60,000 bases of DNA from Hydractinia symbiolongicarpus (lineage: Eukaryota > Cnidaria > Hydrozoa > Anthoathecata > Hydractiniidae). A program made the position numbers and the translations under genes. The stretch lies in the NCBI RefSeq assembly GCF_029227915.1, contig NC_079881.1, forward strand, positions 15,911,501-15,971,500. Direction: 5' to 3'. The notes beneath the pieces are model-generated. The model was not told where the DNA came from, did not search any database, and was given only the letters and a program-made list of their open reading frames with translations. This document shows positions 1-10,527 of this stretch, piece after piece; position 1 is the first letter of the stretch, and every line of letters begins with the position of its first letter.

Positions 1-210
1 AAGATCTACTAGCTACGTGTATATCATCTTGTAAATGTTAGGTGTTTTTAAATCACCTTTTCACAGCACCCACACTCACAGTAGGAATACTTTTTTATAG
101 AACAAAAATTATAAAAAATGCTTACTTTATGATCTTTTTTATTATAGCGTGGGTCAGTATTTTGTATCATCTAAAATTTGCCGCATTGCGTCCCACGTCT
201 CGATATCAGG
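1..210. other. No gene seen
   Basis: AT-rich sequence without a recognisable gene or element. The open frames that begin here run into the minisatellite next door and owe their length to it. Confidence 0.5.
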
Positions 211-356
211 ATCCCGAGTCCCGCGTCTCGAGTCCCGAGTCCCGGGTCCCGAGTCTCGAGTCCCGCGTCTCGAGTCCCGCGTCTCGAGTCCCGCGTCTCG
301 AGTCCCGCGTCTCGAGTCCCCCGTCTCGAGTCCCGCGTCTCGAGTCCCGCGTCCCA
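211..356. repeat. GC-rich 14-bp minisatellite
   Basis: About ten tandem copies of a unit close to GTCTCGAGTCCCGC, each carrying a CTCGAG (XhoI) core, with sporadic changes (CCCGAG, CCCGGG, CCCCCG). It is far more GC-rich than its surroundings. Because the unit has no stop codon in most frames, long open frames appear on both strands, giving low-complexity proteins such as repeats of SRVSSPA. I do not believe these are genes. Confidence 0.9.
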
Positions 357-1434
357 ACTCAACAGGGTCCCGCGTTCCGCGTCCCAGTTTTCCGATATGC
401 CACCAAAAATCTAATGAAATAAGCTCTCCAGCGTAGAGTAGCCATGCGGTATACAAAAATTTGTAGTTTTTTTAAAAAAGCCTCCTGGATAAAGGGTTAA
501 AAAACTCAAGATTTTTTTCAAAGCGTGCAGAAATTTTGACCTCAACACGGTGTGCAAATCGGTCACTATATAAAAACCGGCTTAAATCTTAGTATGAAAC
601 TGGCTAATATATAGACCTGTCCCTGCTTGGTTTTCCTCATATTGGCTTTAATGTATTTTTAAAATGGGATTTTATGTGCTAAGTAAAAAACGCCCTTAAA
701 CGCCTTAGTGACTTTGTAAAAAAATGAATTAACTTGTTTAAATTCCTGTACCCGCCCCTGTTAACAATATGAATAACGAAAAAAAGAAAGTAAAATATAT
801 ATTTTTTTATATATAGTCTATTCGGCATCGTCAACCACAAATTTTTACTTGAGAAATTCGAATTATTAATAGTGTTTCTAAATACGTAAAATCTACAAAA
901 AATTTTAACGTTATATTTAGGCGGAACACAATTCAAACGCATTAAAAGATTTTGACACTTACACTTGCATTCAAATGTCGAAATCAACGACTAACTGCTT
1001 GAACAAAGGAAAATGATCAAAAAGTAAGACAGCTAGCGAGGCGAAGCTGTCTTCAGAAACAACAACAAGAAGTGGTCAGTATTACAAAGAAGTCTGATTT
1101 CAGTAAGTTAAAACGTTTTAATAATAAAGAATAACACAGAAATTTCGATTTATTTATCATGTTCGGAACTTTGTTGATACATTATAAAAGCATTACGATG
1201 GAAACACAGCTACAGATGCTCTCCCTCATTCATTATTTTTTCTGTATTTGCATGAATCCAGCAACCATGTGATCGATTTTGCTGTTCGTTTATTATCGCA
1301 TGATTCGTGCAATGAAATGTAATGGCGGTTCTGAATGCGAAGAGAAATTGGGGTGAGTTTGTTATTTCTATGAAACATTTGAACATGTTCTGGTTGTCAG
1401 TGTTCAATAACGTTTTCAGGATAATATGTTCTCA
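357..1434. other. No gene seen
   Basis: AT-rich stretch of about 1.1 kb. Short open frames (for example on the minus strand at 679-987) show no recognisable domain, no codon pattern and no splice-site context, so they are not called. Confidence 0.5.
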
Positions 1435-1574
1435 CTAGTCGTTAGCCCGTGGAAAATCCACGGGTTCGCCCGTCCTTTTTATACCGCATTTCGAGCTTCT
1501 CGCTATTGCGCAGCTAAGCTACCATTTTGCGTGACAGACAGACAGACAGACGTATACGGGTATTATAATATAGA
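1435..1574 (-). mobile_element. Short non-autonomous Helitron
   Basis: This 140-bp copy is read on the minus strand. It starts TCTATATTATAATACCCG and ends with a GC-rich hairpin (CCCGTGG ... CCACGGG), about 8 bases, then CTAG. The flanking bases are A before TC and T after CTAG. A TC start, a 3' hairpin, a CTRR end and insertion between A and T are the defining marks of Helitrons, which lack target-site duplications. A GACAGACA run lies near the 5' end. No protein is encoded, so it must have been moved by a Rep-helicase encoded elsewhere. The same family recurs at 6627, 20480, 21242, 37504-40112 and 58472-59090. Confidence 0.82.
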
Positions 1575-1690
1575 TGTATATGTATATCTTTCACTTTTTA
1601 CAAGAAAATAGGCTCCTCAAAAAAATTGCCTACAGGGTGATTAAAAAAGAAAAAGATACACTCAATCATTGTGCCGTGTTTTTCCTGCGT

Positions 1691-1790
1691 GCGCAGAAAT
1701 GGAGGTAACTTGTCTGCTTGGTTTGTTTACATTTTTACCTCCATTTCTGCGCGCGCATCGGGCATTACGTAATCGCTTAGATGCGCGCGC
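1691..1790. repeat. Two adjacent perfect inverted repeats
   Basis: An 18-bp perfect inverted repeat (1691-1708 and 1735-1752, arm GCGCAGAAATGGAGGTAA) is followed at once by a second, shorter one (GCGCGCATC at 1751-1759 and GATGCGCGC at 1780-1788). Both would form strong hairpins in RNA or single-stranded DNA. No coding capacity is present. They may be remains of a foldback element. Confidence 0.75.
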
Positions 1791-1900
1791 AAATAAATAT
1801 CGGGAGTGTGATTCCATGTATTAAGGCTGTTATTGCGCTAAATGTTTTTGAAAAGTTTTTATAGTAATGCAATTCTCGCAGTTCGTTAGGAATTGTGTAA

Positions 1901-1976
1901 AACTCCTGTGGTCTAAAGGTAAGATTCTTGTGGAGAATTTCATAAGAAATCCAGGTTCAAATCCTGGCAGGAGTTA
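1901..1976 (+). ncRNA. tRNA-like structure (non-standard)
   Basis: A 7-bp perfect acceptor stem (AACTCCT with AGGAGTT) and a 5-bp perfect T stem around a TTCAAAT loop are clear. A D-like arm with GG in the loop follows the acceptor. The anticodon region could present TTGTGGA (GTG, His) but its stem competes for bases with the D stem, and an extra TTTC-ATAA-GAAA hairpin sits in the variable region. A normal tRNA would not fold this way. It could be a degenerate tRNA gene, a transposed tRNA-like unit or a chance fold. It is 68 bases longer or shorter than no obvious host tRNA that I can name. Confidence 0.4.
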
Positions 1977-2221
1977 ATAGGGCCAAAGGTAATGCCTCTT
2001 TGGTCATGCAACTTTGTTTTTTTTAGATACAGTGTGCAAAAGCAGTATTTGGAAATATGGCGTGACAAGTGAATAAATATATATTTAAGTTTTTTATAAT
2101 CCTTTTTTGGAATGTTTTCTTCCCATTGCATTTTTTGATCATATATTACTCCAATATCCACTTTTGTTTCATAAGTTACTGATTACTTGTCTTCTTTAAA
2201 AAAACTTTTAACCAGCACTCT

Positions 2222-2660
2222 AAGTATCTCTGAAAAAAACCGGTGCTTTAAGTCTATTGAATCACACGAAAAGAACAGGCACTCCTAATGGGTCTCACGA
2301 AAAAAACCGGCACTCTAATATCTCTACAAAAAACCGGCACTTTAGGGTAACGTTGTCTTCTACAAAAAAAACGGCACTCTAAATCATATAAGTATCTTAC
2401 AAAAACCAGTGCTCTAATATCTCTACAAAAAAACACCGACACTCTAAATGTAAACTTGTCTTCTAAAAAAAACGACACTCTAAGGTAACCTTGCCTCGTA
2501 CAAAGTAACCGGCACTCTAAGTCTAATGAGTATCTTACAAAAAAATCGACACTAACTTTAAGAAAATAAACCGGTTCTCTAAGTATCACTGCAAAAAAAC
2601 CGGCACTCTAAGTCTACTGTCTTTTACAAAAAAACCCGGCACTTTAGGCTTTAGCACGTT
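2222..2660. repeat. Degenerate array of AAAAAACCGGCACTCTAA units
   Basis: More than ten imperfect copies of a core close to ACAAAAAACCGGCACTCTAA are spaced about 25-45 bases apart by related linkers (GTATCTCT, TTGTCTTCT). Copies of the ACCGG core continue to about 2860 in inverted form. The minus-strand open frame of 111 residues through it is a repeat product and not a gene. Confidence 0.8.
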
Positions 2661-4875
2661 TTCAGCTTAAAGCACCGGTAGAACTTATACGCCATTCACG
2701 TTGATTAGTTAGCAAAAAAACTGCATTGCTGAGATCCAGAAGGTGTAATACTTCATTCAGTTAACAAATATCTTGTCAATTTCTTAAATATCGTTGCGCA
2801 CATGCCACTTTTAAATTTACCGGTTCTTTAGGCGATTTTGATCTTAAAGAACCGGTACCGGTGCACTAGGTACGTTCCATTTACAACCCACATACACAGA
2901 ACATAACCTAGCTTTTGATTTGTTTATTCTCCTTGCAGAATAATTTTAACTATCCAGGGAAAGCAACGTATTTGAGAAAATTGTTTCAGTTAAACCTTAA
3001 AAATATTCAAATAAACTTTCACTTTAACCTTGATGGATTTTGTTCTCTACTCTACGAAATAATCGATACACTACCAAAATTCCACACACAATTTCTTGGG
3101 AGTAGGCTGTTTGACGGACTTGTCGATAGCTGCAGTACAACTATGCCGTACAACTATGCCGTCAAAAACCATGTAATTATTTAATGATAAAGCACCTTTC
3201 TCTTGAGTGCACTTAGCTCTATCGGTTTTAACAAGACCACCATCAGCTAGGGCTTAAAACCACGGCATAGGACTAAGTGAATAACTCAGGACTTCTTTCA
3301 TTAAGATCTTTTGACTCTGAATAGCTGTCCAAACACAGATCTCTCGGCGGCTATTTTTATTGCCCTAGTTTTAGTAATTACAAATCTTTTTTTAACGTTT
3401 TTTTCGCTTTTAATTTCATTTCTTTGTGTGTATCGTTAGACTTTAAACGCAGTGATATAAAGTTAGTCAATGCTTCTTCGCCTGTTAGTAAAGATACAAG
3501 AAATTATAAAATAGTGAAAAAGACATATACGAACAAAACTTGTATGAAGTAATTGCCTTTCTCTTTTGCTTAAAGAAGATCAAATGTGACGTCAAGAGGT
3601 GCTTCCCATCCTGAACATAGATTGATTAATGTATCTCTCTATTAAAATGGATTTCCCCAAAAACACAATGTATTATACAACGGAATTTGATGCGCGATGC
3701 ACCCAAGTCTTTTTTTTTCACTTAGGTCCATCCAATGCCAACCATCGATTCAAGCCGTTCAACACATTGAGCGGTTATATGGCTTGTCGGCACCCATCGT
3801 TAAACGGTACCAGGGGTCGTGCTGTAACAGTAATTCCGGTACCACCTTTCTGTCCGCAGTTGATCGTTTGTTTAATGCAGTGGTCAGATGGTATCATGTT
3901 AAATTTTTCTGGTTTTCTTCGTACAGCAGATTTACCATTACTGAAAATAACGTCATTAAAGTATCCTCATTTAAATAGTACACGCTAAAAATAAAAGACA
4001 TTATACTTACTTGAACTCTTCATGAATTTTCGGATGTGTTTTTGGTAACTCCATCATATGACACCAATAGAACGTAAGATATATTGAATAATTTTGTTTA
4101 TCGTATGAAAATAACCAAGACAGCATAAATCAAACAGCTTACAAGTTCACTCCCAATTTCCAATTTTTGTGGAGAGAAGAAAGGAAAAAACTATGCTAAT
4201 AAATGAAAACCAAAATTGAGCGGTAGGGCCAAATGACTGTTTTTCAAATCTCCTATGTATTCGTCCGATGTAAAAAGATTGATTACTAGCTAAAGTATTT
4301 TGTAGTTTCTCAGAATCAATGTCTGAAAGAAAGTTGTCAATATTTTACCCTAACAACTAATTAAACAAGTACCTCACAGCTAAGAATGCTTATCTCTTTT
4401 CTGGAAAGTTGTACTTCGAATATACAAAGTCATGAAATGTCATGTGCGGATCCAGGGTTAGTCAGATAAGTCGCGTGACTAAGTGTAAATTTGACGAAAA
4501 ATGTTAGCTAAGCGAAGATGTCGACGATCCAGGCGTTGCAAACGGAGGGCGTTAAAAATTGTAATTTTTTTACGGCGAAAAGCCATGGTTCACAGCCCTC
4601 TCCAATTCGCCTATAGCGATGTTGACGTCAAAGTTGTGACGTCGCTACCATATAGACTGAGAGGGTTGCAAATTATAACTTACAGATTTTGACTGATTCA
4701 TTTTGACTAATCAGTCACTCAGTCAGTCAAAAATCAAATAGCTATGGCCCGCAACCCTCCCCATCTCACCTAAGGGGCCTGTGACGTCAAAATCGTGACG
4801 TAATTTTCACACTCTATGCGTAGTCCAACAATATGTGGCCCGCAGCCGGCGAAGGAAATTTAGGTTCCGTACTGC
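2661..4875. other. No confident gene
   Basis: About 2.2 kb of AT-rich sequence. Inverted ACCGGT-containing segments near 2640-2860 belong with the array just upstream. Open frames at 2915-3184 and 3629-3988 have no recognisable domain. Around 4440-4870 there are two related stretches that each pair a CCCTC-rich segment with a TGACGTCA-like segment, perhaps an old duplicated repeat. Confidence 0.5.
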
Positions 4876-5107
4876 GTGGTTACTGATAACCTGTTAGGCT
4901 ATAGTTTTAACTCCCATCCGTCAGGATTAGTCGAAGACTCACGCCTTTTGGCTTGGATTCTTTCCGTACTATTATTGATTATGGCTGCAGCAGATATGTT
5001 GGCGCGGGTGCTTACTGATTTAAAGTGTGATAATTTTGAATCTGTTCGTAAAATGCAAAAAGAACTTTTAGAAAGTGTTTATTCTCGAGCATTTTTGTTG
5101 TCCCCTT

Positions 5108-5111
<4 letters not shown>

Positions 5112-5144
<33 letters not shown>
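5112..5144 (+). repeat. Poly-T run of 33 bases
   Basis: Uninterrupted T homopolymer directly upstream of the SINE. Its length is likely to be unstable and may be inaccurate in any assembly. Confidence 0.9.
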
Positions 5145-5145
<1 letters not shown>

Positions 5146-5146
<1 letters not shown>

Positions 5147-5506
5147 TGGCGCCGTAGATTAGTGGTTATAGCTCTCGTACTCTGTGCGGGAGACCGGGGT
5201 TCGATTCCTCTTGACGGCGATTCAACATGGGCGAGTGAATGTTACCATAGCCCCGGGTTAACCCAAGCCATGTGAGGGAAATTGGGAAGATGGCACACTG
5301 TGTGGGCCGTTGGATGTTGCCGGGAGTTGTCTAGTAGAGCGCGGGCTCTAATTGGGTCTGCGTAGCTCAAAATGAGCATTAAATACTCTAGGACTCTCCA
5401 TCTACGCCATGGCCCCTCCTGGAAATAATAGACAGGGTATATCCCTCGATATTTGTGAGGCTAGCCATGTAAAATATGCACATCTATCTATCTATCTATC
5501 TTGGTT
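5146..5506 (+). mobile_element. tRNA-derived SINE
   Basis: The first 75 bases resemble a tRNA: a CGCCGT/ACGGCG acceptor pairing (5150-5155 with 5214-5219), a box-A-like TAGATTAGTGG and a box-B GGTTCGATTCC, the internal RNA polymerase III promoter of tRNA-headed SINEs. An unrelated body of about 260 bases follows and ends in a (ATCT)n tail at about 5486-5506, the usual short-repeat tail copied by a partner LINE. No protein is encoded. The head is too diverged for me to name the parent tRNA, and I cannot assign the body to a known SINE domain. Confidence 0.72.
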
Positions 5507-5742
5507 GGTAAAAGCCTTCATCGGAATTTAGGTCCAGATATATACCTTCCATCTGAGGCGAGGTGTGAAGATAAAGAAATTATTGCTTTAAGGTGAGAAG
5601 TATGTTTTTTACTCTCCAACACACCTTGCATTTATTTAAAGGTTTTCAGTATATCTGCTACGAAAAGCTAGTTGGGGAGAGCTTTATACAACAGACTATT
5701 AAAACCAAATACAAAAAGATTTAATTAGCTAATAGCTAGGGC
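5507..5742. other. No gene seen
   Basis: AT-rich spacer between the SINE and the next short inverted-repeat element. Nothing recognisable. Confidence 0.5.
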
Positions 5743-6063
5743 TAATACACCTTTACGATAATTCGGAAAAAATAACACTCCATCGCAGCTTATTTTGCAA
5801 TCAAAGGAGGTAAACATTACACTTTTATAAGAGTTTATTAAGGAGAAAACACGTTTTTTCGTGATAACTTTTCTTGCCAGTTTTCTTTTTAATGAAAAGT
5901 ACACATAAGTTGTATCTTATTATTATTAACGTTTCCTGAAACACGCTTTCGTCTCTAACAAACTCTCATAAAAACACGAGTTTTACCTCCTTTTTTCCGA
6001 TATTGTAAAACGATGGAGAGCCGTAGGAACGCATGTACAATTGAATTATCATAAAGGTGTATT
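5743..6063. mobile_element. MITE-like element with about 20-bp inverted repeats
   Basis: The ends are inverted copies of AATACACCTTTACGATAATTC with one or two differences (5743-5763 and 6043-6063). The inverted similarity continues inside with CCATCG/CGATGG and GGAGGTAAA/TTTTACCTCC, so the repeats are long and interrupted. The whole is 321 bp and encodes nothing, as expected of a miniature inverted-repeat element. No clear target-site duplication is visible, so the superfamily is left open. Confidence 0.7.
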
Positions 6064-6626
6064 GTTTTTGTAATATGAGCTTTGAACAGAATTTTCAGCA
6101 TTGCGGAGGAATTCTTTATCAATTAATATTTGTGTTGTTATTAGAAGCAAGAACTTGACATCTGGATAAGTAAGGTTGGTGATGAAAAAAAACAACTCTT
6201 CGAATGATTATTAAGAAACAAAGTTTGTTGAGTAAAAGGTCATGGTAAAATATATTATTTTTAGATCCAATCCATCAGGAGACTGTCTATACAGCTCAGC
6301 ATCGTTGGTATAGGTATAGGTGATAATTCTCTTGTTGATGTTTTGAGAATCCTGACATCCATAGAACTTTTCTTGCATCCTTCCTTTTATTCCAATCATC
6401 TTTGTTTTCAATTTGCTTTTAAAAACCAAAAGGCAAATATTTTTATATCTGAGAAAAGTTTATTAAGATTTTCCCTTTCCCATATTGTTTGTGATATGAC
6501 TCTTTCTCCTGAGGAGGCAGTTAAAGCAGAAGCAATCAACAACTGTACCCCAAAGACATGGTTTCCTTTTCTATCAATACTTGCCTTGTCAACAGTAATA
6601 AAGAGAAAAATTAGACTTAAATTAAA
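6064..6626. other. No gene seen
   Basis: AT-rich. The open frames at 6211-6429 (minus) and 6343-6630 (plus) overlap each other and match no family I know. Confidence 0.5.
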
Positions 6627-6754
6627 CTAGTCGGTGGCCCGTGAAAAAATTAACGGGTTCGCCTGTTCTTTTTATACCGCATATTGCGTGCGTCTCGCTA
6701 CTTGCAGTACCATTTTGCGTGACAGACAGACGTATACGGGTAATTTAATATAGA
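6627..6754 (-). mobile_element. Short non-autonomous Helitron
   Basis: Another member of the family at 1435. The 3' CTAG (6627-6630 read on the minus strand) follows a CCCGT...ACGGG hairpin, and the other end is the TC-start with the GTATACGTCTGTCTGTC segment. A host A lies before CTAG on the plus strand. It is 128 bp and has no coding content. Confidence 0.78.
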
Positions 6755-6930
6755 CATTTACTTTTTACTTAGGCGTTAAATTTAACTTCTTTAAGTCCAT
6801 CTCATTATTTCTCTATCATGTTTATTTGAGCGTGGATAGAGTTTCGAATTCCCAGCGGTAGAACTGTTTGTTTACATACGAATTTTGTTGATTGCTCCGC
6901 GAAGTAGCAAATTTAAGACGGGGGGTTTAA

Positions 6931-7667
6931 CCCTATTCGGTCCGGGGTTTTTCGAACATACTATGACCGCGGGGGGCGGATTCCGCCCCCCCTCAATAAC
7001 TTTTCATAAGATTGTTCAAATTGAATCAAACTTGGCACACTTATAGTACGTCATAAAAAGAACAAAATGGCGGCAATAAATTTTTGCTTGCGTCAGCACA
7101 TTTTCTGTGACGTCATCAGAAGCTTGAAAATTGTTAAAAATGCCACTATCTGCTTAAAATATATTTACTTTTGTTCTAGGGCGAATTTTTACATTCTGTT
7201 TGAAGTTTCTGAAAGCTAAATAATATTTTTTTAACACATCTTCCGCTTTTTACATGGATCGAATAAAAAATTGCCAAAAATTCCCCGAAAATCCGTTTTT
7301 TTCGATTTTCGGGTAAAATCCGACAAAATCGGGAAATCGGACTAATCACGTGTCAAAATTATTCAAAATGATTATTCTTGATGAAACAAAGTTGTGTTGC
7401 AAGTTTCAAGTTCTAAGGATAATCCTAACAGGAGTTATTATATTTTCCCCATTATAAGGATTTCATAGAGATTTTAGGGGTAGTTTCGAGTAACGGCCAA
7501 TATCAAAGCCTCTGAAAGGTATGGGACCTAAAAATTTAGCATGCAAGTGTCTAATAGATAAATGTTGAAACTCAGTAAGTATCATAGCCATATAAGAAAG
7601 CAATCAGGAGTTATTAAAAAAAACCGTCAGGGGGGGCGGAATCCCCACCACCCCGGACCGAATAGGG
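6931..7667. mobile_element. piggyBac-like non-autonomous element (TTAA sites)
   Basis: Both ends carry the inverted repeat CCCTATTCGGTCCGGGG, and both are flanked by TTAA (6927-6930 and 7668-7671). A TTAA duplication together with a CCCT start is typical of piggyBac transposons. Subterminal GC-rich stretches (GGGGGGCGGA and its partner) are also inverted. The 737-bp body holds no transposase, so it depends on an enzyme encoded elsewhere. A likely relative has one end at 21538-21583. Confidence 0.78.
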
Positions 7668-8204
7668 TTAAACTGGCTTAAAAACATCACTTTAAAGTTA
7701 CAATAATGTATTTTTAAAACTTGTAATCAGCATATAGCGAAATAACATTTTTGAAGTTTATTAACAAAAATCATTTTCTTGTTGAAGTTCTTTATTGATT
7801 GTAAGATGACTTGATTGTAAGATGACTTTTTAACTAAAAGAACCTTGAAAGAAACTTGTTATATACAACTGAATTAAACTTTGCTCGTAACAGATGACGT
7901 CGTTAACGACATTGTAGAATCTCTACTCCGCTCCATATTTTTGCCAAATAAAACCAGATTAAGCAGAGGCAAGTCAGCCAACCAAGGTAGAACCATTCTA
8001 TAAATGTTATAAAAGCATTATATAAAAAATCGTCATTTCGACTCGTCATTTTAGCTGCCCATTCTACAAACGTTTCTTGCTTAACAACACATAATGGTAA
8101 TTGGACTCTTTTTTAAAAAACACTAGGACTTTTAATATTAATATAAGTTGGTGAGTATATAAAAATCGCACAAAATAACTCCATACCAGTATAGGTTCAG
8201 AGTT

Positions 8205-8365
8205 CTTTTCAGTATCAGTTAGAAATCCTATAAGTTCAGTAAAAATTGAAATAATGGTTTGAAACTGACTTAATAAATTATACTTGCTGATTTCCAGTAT
8301 TTAGCTCTTTTCAATGAGGTCGATAAGCTGTTTATGAAAGCATACCTATTTCGACTGAGACACGG
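8205..8365 (+). repeat. Dispersed repeat family, copy 1
   Basis: This segment (starting near TTCAGTAAAAATTGAAATAA and ending near GATAAGCTGTTTATGAAAGC) is clearly related to 17560-17710 on the opposite strand and to 50975-51170 on the same strand. Shared blocks include AGTAAAAATTGAAATA, GTATTTAGC and CGATAAGCTGTTT. No termini or coding frame are evident. Confidence 0.7.
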
Positions 8366-8447
8366 AAAATATTAAAAGCAATTTTTAACATTGCTGGAAT
8401 GTTGCGCAAACCGATCCAAAATTTCATACAACATGTAAAAATTGTCT

Positions 8448-8502
8448 ACCGACCTTCATACAGCGCAGTCTGGGCACGAATAAAGCGCTTGTAGGGACAA
8501 AT
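8448..8502 (+). repeat. Arm of a 7.3-kb-spaced inverted repeat
   Basis: These 55 bases, centred on CAGCGCAGTCTGGGCACGA, occur in inverted orientation at 15779-15834 with about four mismatches. They could be the ends of an old, large element or two independent insertions of one repeat. Confidence 0.75.
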
Positions 8503-9390
8503 CTTTAGCTTGTTTTTGTTTGACTCGATAGCCCAGTCAAGTTTCTTGGTCACTTTCTCACAAAGAATTATTTGCGTCATACGGAGAAAGGTCGTGAAAT
8601 GTGTAACCTTTTGTTGTTTCTTTTCTAATTCTTAACATTTAACTTATAAATAACGTGTTGAAATGGTGCTGCTAGTCCTCTCTTTGGTATATTATCTTTA
8701 TCAAAACAAGAACAACTTACAGTTATTAACTTTTACAAAGTTTAAAGTTGTATGATGGTAAAAGGGTATTTTTAGCTCTGCGCCTGCAGGTAGAGTCAAT
8801 GAGCATGGACTGAAGTATCTAAAAGAAAATACATGACGCACTGCTAGATATTACACATTTTTTCCTTATAATCAACCTTCATCGTATAAATTAAATATAG
8901 CTAGCTAGATGGCTGAAAACAACCATATGTACAATGTAATATATGTTTGGCTATGGCTGCAACAAGGACAACCAAAAAAAATTAGAGCTAGCTAGCTTAT
9001 TGTTGCAAAAGTAGAAGAAATGGATAATCAAATATCAAGCTAAAAGAATCAAGATATGAATAATTATCAAAGAATATTTTTAAATTTGGACGAAAGGTTA
9101 TTAAAAATGCCACAACTGCATATGTAGCTTATATAGCTATACTATCCTTATTCCGTGATTATCTAAAAGCAAATATTTAACCCTGCCAACTGCATAACTT
9201 TATGGTTTAGCATCTCTAAAACTTTGAAAAAATTGTGATTGAATGGGAAGTCATTGGATGAAAAGCAAATTAGTAAAAACATTCAAACTGATCCGACCCG
9301 TGTTATCCGTTGCCCCAAATTGACCGAGATTTTGAATAATCGAGAATGGTCAAAACGGGTCGGCTTCTACCACCGCGGGTCGGGTCAGGC

Positions 9391-10527
9391 ACTTCTTTTC
9401 GTCCTGCTTTTCTGCGAAAGCAGTTATCGCTAGCCAGCCATGCCACGATGCAAGTAGTATCCGTTAGTTTTATGTTGTCTTGTTATTTGTGCAGTATTTT
9501 TAAGGTAGTTTTTTCAGCAGCGATTTATTGTTCCACCTATCTGATTGGCTAACGTTGTATTTTTGTCTGTAGCTAGCTAGCTAGCTAGCTTAGCTCTAGC
9601 TAGTGACTTATTTTACTAGAGTACTTATAAGCTTGCTACAGACAGATTTCTTTGTTTACATTTTAACTAAGGGCTCTTCTAACATGTGTCTGGCATGTAA
9701 AAAAGATGCTAGTGAGCTAAAACTTTCAAATGCCCTTTCCCATGGATTTCTTCAAACAATAGTCAGTGAGGTTTTAAACTTATCGAGAGTGTGGCTGGAT
9801 TGCAACAATGGTTATAAAATGGATCTTGAATTCTTCCAGTCATAATGTCACATGGTACAACTTTCAGTTGAGGAAATACACGGACGTTTAACAGTCAAAC
9901 TCTCACAGAAGAAGCTTTTATCAAACAAGAAACTACAAGTATCTGAATTAAAGTAAGGCTAAATTAGCAAAAACTCACCTAAAACTACACAGTATGACAG
10001 GTTTAAAGTTAAAAAACAAAGATTCTACGAAAAATTCAGCCCCTATTTATAAAAAAGTGACTGCGTAAACAGCGTGTTTTCCCTCAAATCATAATGGCTA
10101 CCCTAAAAAATACGGACATGTAATTGGTTAAAAAGTATCACGTCATATTTTCTGACCAGGAGAATAGATTTTTGCTTATTAAAGCTATAGTTTGAGCTTT
10201 TTTAAATCACTTCTAGCCCAAAACAATCTGCCCAGGGTAAAATCAGAAATAAGACATAATCCTAAATATTTTGAGCCTTAAATGTTTTTTAACTTTTCTT
10301 GGTTAAATTTAACAGGTATATTTATATAAAAAATTCTAAAATGGTTGCAACAGAACTTGTCCATATGTCAAGATGTATTAGCTCTATGTACCTAAAGACA
10401 GAAAAACTCCTGTTACTTTAGTACCCATCTGGTTTGTACACAATAAAAATTATTTTTATTGTACATATAGAAAGAACTTCACTGTCATGAATTATCGAAA
10501 ACCAGCTAAAATAATAATAATAATAAT
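9391..10527. other. No confident gene
   Basis: Interior of the larger element. A (CTAG)n-like simple repeat lies at about 9572-9600. The open frame at 9603-9845 contains one CLACKKDA stretch but no domain I can name. An AATAAT-repeat tract precedes the next element. Confidence 0.45.

Larger units (their letters stand above)
7672..9287. other. No gene; contains dispersed repeats
   Basis: About 1.6 kb with no recognisable gene. It includes a copy of a dispersed repeat (8205-8365) and one arm of a distant inverted pair (8448-8502), both listed separately. TAGCTAGC-rich patches occur near 8905 and 8990. Confidence 0.5.

Noticed and set aside
42-456. Several open frames on both strands with repeated SRVSSPA or RRGTRD peptides
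   Set aside because: They are by-products of the 14-bp minisatellite, which has few stop codons in any frame.
3629-3988. A 119-codon open frame that might be a gene
   Set aside because: Two overlapping frames of similar length and no known domain, splice context or repeat identity.
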